Assembly: GCF_017052585.1 (NCBI RefSeq)
Contig: NZ_JAFFHZ010000001.1
Span: 1 to 64,000 of the forward strand
Source: Paenibacillus apiarius
GTDB taxonomy: Bacteria > Bacillota > Bacilli > Paenibacillales > Paenibacillaceae
Length of the DNA: 64,000 nt
Direction: 5' to 3'
Shown here: positions 61,393 to 64,000 of the stretch, piece by piece
Position numbering within the stretch: the stretch's first letter is position 1
How the letters are laid out: each line of letters begins with the position of its first letter
The notes under the pieces: generated by a model
The model's database searches: none
Told to the model about the DNA's origin: nothing
What the model saw: the letters and a program-made list of their open reading frames with translations, nothing else
Program-made: the position numbers and the translations under genes

Positions 61393-61574
61393 CGTTGCCG
61401 TATGGTTTTCGATCCGTAGCGCCAAGATACGATTTTAATCCGTCCTGCAAGATATGCGAGAAATTAACGTTTGCAGCGTCGTTCAGCCACTTCGGAATAC
61501 GGTAGGGCTATCTGCGTTCAACTACCTATAATAAACAGGTTCGATAAGCGCATCGTTCGTGTTTTTACATTAAA

Positions 61575-61612
61575 AACGCCCACCTCCGAAAGTTTATCGG
61601 ACAGGTGGGCGT
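61575..61612 (-). terminator. Large hairpin, probable terminator of spo0A
   Basis: ACGCCCACCT pairs with AGGTGGGCGT, with an inner CCGA/TCGG helix. On the minus strand it is followed by TTTTTAATG. It lies 257 bases past the spo0A stop. Confidence 0.65.
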
Positions 61613-61868
61613 CTTAGTTTACGTATTAAGTTGTCTAATGCAGACGCAATGACGCCTCGTCAGCCACTATTAGCCTGCGCCGGGCAAGGATTTGCGCTGC
61701 ACTGTCGCTAAGTCAACGGCCGCCAAAGTTACGGCACGAACGGAGGTGAATCGTAAATTTTTGTTGGAGTGTTTGCGAAAAGTTTATCGGAACGTTTTAA
61801 CGGGACGCCGATAAGTTTACGGGAACAAACGTTTGATACATCACCTTAACCCCTTACTCCTTACCTCT

Positions 61869-62693
61869 TCAGCTCACCTTATGCTCAATGCGCAGCTTGT
61901 CGGCTACCATCGCAATGAATTCGCTGTTCGTTGGCTTTGACTTGCTGATGTTGATTGTGTAGCCGAACAGACGGCTGATGCTGTCGATGTTGCCGCGCGT
62001 CCAAGCAACCTCAATCGCATGGCGAATGGCACGTTCTACGCGGCTCGGCGTCGTTTTGTATTTTTCCGCAATCGCAGGATATAATGTCTTCGTAATCGAA
62101 CCCAAAATTTCAATGTTGTTATATACCATCGTAATTGCTTCGCGCAAATACTGATATCCTTTAATATGTGCCGGAACACCGATTTCATGAATAATCGAAG
62201 TGATATTGGCATCCAAATTCTTCGTCTTGCCCAGCTGTACAACATTGGATTTGGAGGATGAAGTCATCAAGCTGCTGGCACTGGAACCGCCCGTTAAAGC
62301 GGTATTCGACGATACGCCAGCTAACTGCCGAATGCGATTGGCCAAAATATCCATATCGAATGGCTTCAATATGTAATACGAGGCGCCAAGTTGGACCGCA
62401 CGTTGCGTAATGCTCTCCTGCCCAAATGCGGTGAGCATAATGATCTTTGGTTGCGGGGACAAGTTCAAGCTTCGCAAACGTTCTAACACACCCAAGCCGT
62501 CTAAATGCGGCATAATAATATCGAGAATGAGCACGTCCGGCACCGCTCTCGTCTGCTCCAGGAATTGGAGTACCTCTTCGCCATTATAGGCGACCCCAGT
62601 GACGACCATGTCGTCTTGTTCTGATAAGAAATCAGCTAACAAATTAGTGAATTCTCGGTTGTCGTCCGCTAACAGTATTTCGATCTTTTGCAA
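61869..62693 (-). CDS. spo0A: Sporulation response regulator Spo0A
   Basis: 274 residues. Receiver domain at 1-125 with acidic pair D10-D11 and phosphorylated D58 ([13 protein letters not shown]), T and K positions in MLTAFGQES and LKPFDMD. A serine-rich linker (about 130-150) leads to the DNA-binding domain (about 155-270: [51 protein letters not shown]). It is the master switch into sporulation. A SigH promoter and three 0A boxes lie upstream, and it follows spoIVB as in all spore formers. Confidence 0.97.
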   Translation of the reverse strand: MQKIEILLADDNREFTNLLADFLSEQDDMVVTGVAYNGEEVLQFLEQTRAVPDVLILDIIMPHLDGLGVLERLRSLNLSPQPKIIMLTAFGQESITQRAVQLGASYYILKPFDMDILANRIRQLAGVSSNTALTGGSSASSLMTSSSKSNVVQLGKTKNLDANITSIIHEIGVPAHIKGYQYLREAITMVYNNIEILGSITKTLYPAIAEKYKTTPSRVERAIRHAIEVAWTRGNIDSISRLFGYTINISKSKPTNSEFIAMVADKLRIEHKVS

Positions 62694-62706
62694 CTTTTAA
62701 TCCTCC

Positions 62707-62803
62707 CTTGTCAAAGTTTCGCATATCGGCACCAATACAATGAGTGTTAAATCCTTTCCAGATCATGTTATTCGACATCAAGAATGAAATTCCTTCTGTC
62801 GAA
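62707..62803 (-). promoter_or_regulatory. SigH promoter and 0A boxes of spo0A
   Basis: The minus strand holds AAGGAATTT (about 62787-62795), about ten bases, and GTCGAATAA (62768-62776), a good SigH promoter. 0A boxes: CTTGTCAAA at 62707-62715 (8 of 9), TCTGTCGAA at 62795-62803 (8 of 9) on the plus strand, and TTCGACATC at 62771-62779 (7 of 9 on the minus strand) overlapping the -10. This is the autoregulated layout known from B. subtilis. Confidence 0.75.
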
Positions 62804-62862
62804 AACTTTTTTTCTTTATTTTTTCGAAAAGATCCATTATAATGAAGATTTATTATAAATTT

Positions 62863-64000
62863 CTACATTATTCGTGCTGATTCGTAAAGGTTCGACATTG
62901 GTGTCGATTTGCTTAGTGAAAAAGGAGAAGGAGCACGCTGCGCGTGTACCTTCCCCTGTAGCCCCCACGTCTGCGGCGCCGATAAGACGACACCCGCATC
63001 CTGCAGCATCCATTCAATAAAGCAACCATAACCTGAGCTTGGGTCGTTGACGAAGACATGAGTAACGGCTCCGATTAGTTTGCCATTCTGAATGATTGGA
63101 CTGCCGCTCATTCCCTGAACGATTCCACCGGTCTTCTGCAATAGTCGCGGATCAGTAATCCGAATGACCATACCTTTGGTTGCAGGCGTAGATTGCTTTG
63201 TCAGATGCGCAATTTCGATTTTGAAGCGCTCGACCTGTTGACCGTTCACGACCGTCAACATTTCCGCGGGTCCTTCCTGCACTTCCTCACTAAACGCTAC
63301 CGGTATAGGCTCTTTAAATAAACTGTGATCTGGAGTAGCCGTCATTTTCCCGAATATTCCGAACGGAGTATTCCGTTCAATATTGCCTAAGACTCGGCTT
63401 TCCTTCAAAAAATGGGCTCTTTTCTCACCAGGTTCACCATTTTGGCTCTTGGATATCGAGGTTACGTTCGATTGTACGATTTCACCTTGACCAACGACAA
63501 TGGGCGACTGCGTATCCATATCGGTAATTACGTGTCCCAAAGCTCCATACACGCCTTGATCGGGTGCATAGAAAGTAAGTGTTCCTACGCCCGCCGCAGA
63601 GTCACGGATATACAATCCGAGTCTCCACGTCTTATCCTCCGTATCATAAGCAGGCGTTAGCTGTGTCTTCACTTCCGTTTCACCGCGGCGGATAAGGAGT
63701 TCAAGCGGCTTTTTGCTCTCCCCGGCTTGCTTCACAATATCCGCCACTTTGCTTACATCATTTAGTCGAATCCCGTTCATACTCATAATGAGATCGCCTA
63801 ATCGGACTCCTGCTGCTTCTCCAGGAGAGATTTTGTTATCTGGACTTACATGGACCAGATGGTGACCTACAACAAGAATGCCCGCTGATTTGACTTTGAC
63901 GCCGATCGTCTGTCCACCAGGAATGACGCGCAAATTAGGAACGACATTCACTTTGAGCGTCTTTAATGGAATGCCTCCGAACAGCTTCAGCTTAAGTTCA
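62863..64000 (-). CDS. spoIVB: SpoIVB peptidase, 5' part outside the window
   Basis: The frame stays open to base 64000, upstream of the GTG at 63951, so the true start lies outside; the visible part is 378 codons. The PDZ domain is at the start (SPGEAAGVRLGDLIMSMNGI), the S55 serine-peptidase domain follows with the active serine in GIVQGMSGSPIIQNG, and the sequence KLKLFGGIPLKTLKVNVVP before the GTG is typical of the family. SpoIVB is secreted from the forespore to trigger SpoIVFB and pro-SigK processing. It is transcribed ahead of spo0A. Confidence 0.95.
   Translation of the reverse strand, partial: ELKLKLFGGIPLKTLKVNVVPNLRVIPGGQTIGVKVKSAGILVVGHHLVHVSPDNKISPGEAAGVRLGDLIMSMNGIRLNDVSKVADIVKQAGESKKPLELLIRRGETEVKTQLTPAYDTEDKTWRLGLYIRDSAAGVGTLTFYAPDQGVYGALGHVITDMDTQSPIVVGQGEIVQSNVTSISKSQNGEPGEKRAHFLKESRVLGNIERNTPFGIFGKMTATPDHSLFKEPIPVAFSEEVQEGPAEMLTVVNGQQVERFKIEIAHLTKQSTPATKGMVIRITDPRLLQKTGGIVQGMSGSPIIQNGKLIGAVTHVFVNDPSSGYGCFIEWMLQDAGVVLSAPQTWGLQGKVHAQRAPSPFSLSKSTPMSNLYESARIM

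Larger units (their letters stand above)
61046..61868. other. Long non-coding or decayed stretch downstream of spo0A
   Basis: About 820 bases without a credible gene. It holds two hairpins (61371-61392 and 61575-61612), two exact copies of AAGTTTATCGG (61590-61600 and 61780-61790) with a near-copy at 61811, and a plus-strand frame from about 61190 to 61420 open for some 75 codons but without a start codon (contains RGRAVYYSGRRVTRGLVRR). This may be a relic of a transferred gene. Confidence 0.4.

Noticed and set aside
61190-61420. Open frame near 61.2-61.4 kb as a gene
   Set aside because: No start codon or ribosome site at its beginning; kept only as a possible relic.
1-64000. CRISPR arrays, insertion sequences, rRNA or tRNA genes
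   Set aside because: No regularly spaced repeats, transposase frames with terminal repeats, or conserved RNA cores were seen by eye on either strand.

Overview
The window is the chromosome of an endospore-forming, low-to-mid GC Firmicute, most likely a Paenibacillus or close relative. The evidence is the run of sporulation genes (spoIVB, spo0A, spoIIM, spoIIAA-spoIIAB-sigF, spoVAA-AB-AF, dacF), strong GGAGG ribosome sites, SigA/SigH-type promoters, and a gene order that follows Bacillus subtilis (fur-yqzK-xerD-drm-punA-pdp-dacF-spoIIA-sigF-spoVA-lysA-ppiB, and spoIVB-spo0A...yqzF-bkd). No rRNA, tRNA or CRISPR array was recognised.

Layout. (1) 1-3000: a tandem family of secreted stalk-domain/ankyrin proteins, with the first copy cut by the window edge and a 31-bp scrap of a lost copy after the last. 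(2) 3074-14905: the tip and fibre part of a phage-tail-like locus: PAAR-like spike, baseplate/fibre-like proteins, SPRY, discoidin-like and DNRLRE-like modules, and an M23 endopeptidase. No head, sheath or tube genes are visible, so this is either the end of a longer locus to the left or a domesticated remnant. (3) 15105-15671: a decayed PemK/MazF-like toxin with its upstream partner. (4) 15773-24881 (minus): ppiB, lysA, an accessory insert (a carbohydrate-binding-like ORF and an RNPP-type HTH-TPR regulator), then spoVAF, spoVAB, spoVAA, sigF, spoIIAB, spoIIAA. (5) 24970-36045: dacF, nucleoside salvage (pdp, punA, drm), xerD, yqzK, a subtilase (plus), fur, spoIIM, an endonuclease-Q-like protein and nudF. 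(6) 36437-42823 (minus): a six-gene uronate/glycoside operon with a catabolite-repression site in front. (7) 43302-48701: a secreted protein, an ECF sigma factor with its membrane anti-sigma partner, an AraC regulator, an M20 peptidase and a small Prli42-like protein. (8) 48804-54607 (minus): lipB and the branched-chain 2-oxoacid dehydrogenase complex. (9) 54940-61868: membrane and small proteins, a GNAT acetyltransferase, a secreted domain protein and long non-coding stretches. (10) 61869-64000: spo0A and the 3' part of spoIVB.

How the parts work together. Spo0A (with SigH) appears to drive both itself and spoIIA, because SigH-like promoters and 0A boxes lie in front of both. SpoIIAA/AB control SigF, SpoIVB acts later in the mother-cell checkpoint, SpoIIM in engulfment, and DacF/SpoVA in cortex and spore loading. 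The bkd complex makes branched-chain acyl-CoA primers for membrane lipid, LipB supplies the lipoyl group for its E2 subunit, and a FapR-like site lies at the E1-alpha promoter. The most accessory and least described parts are the ankyrin/stalk array, the mosaic fibre locus, the regulator with two tiny downstream ORFs, and the structured non-coding stretches around 59 kb and 61.0-61.9 kb. All functional calls come from reading motifs by eye; no database search was run.
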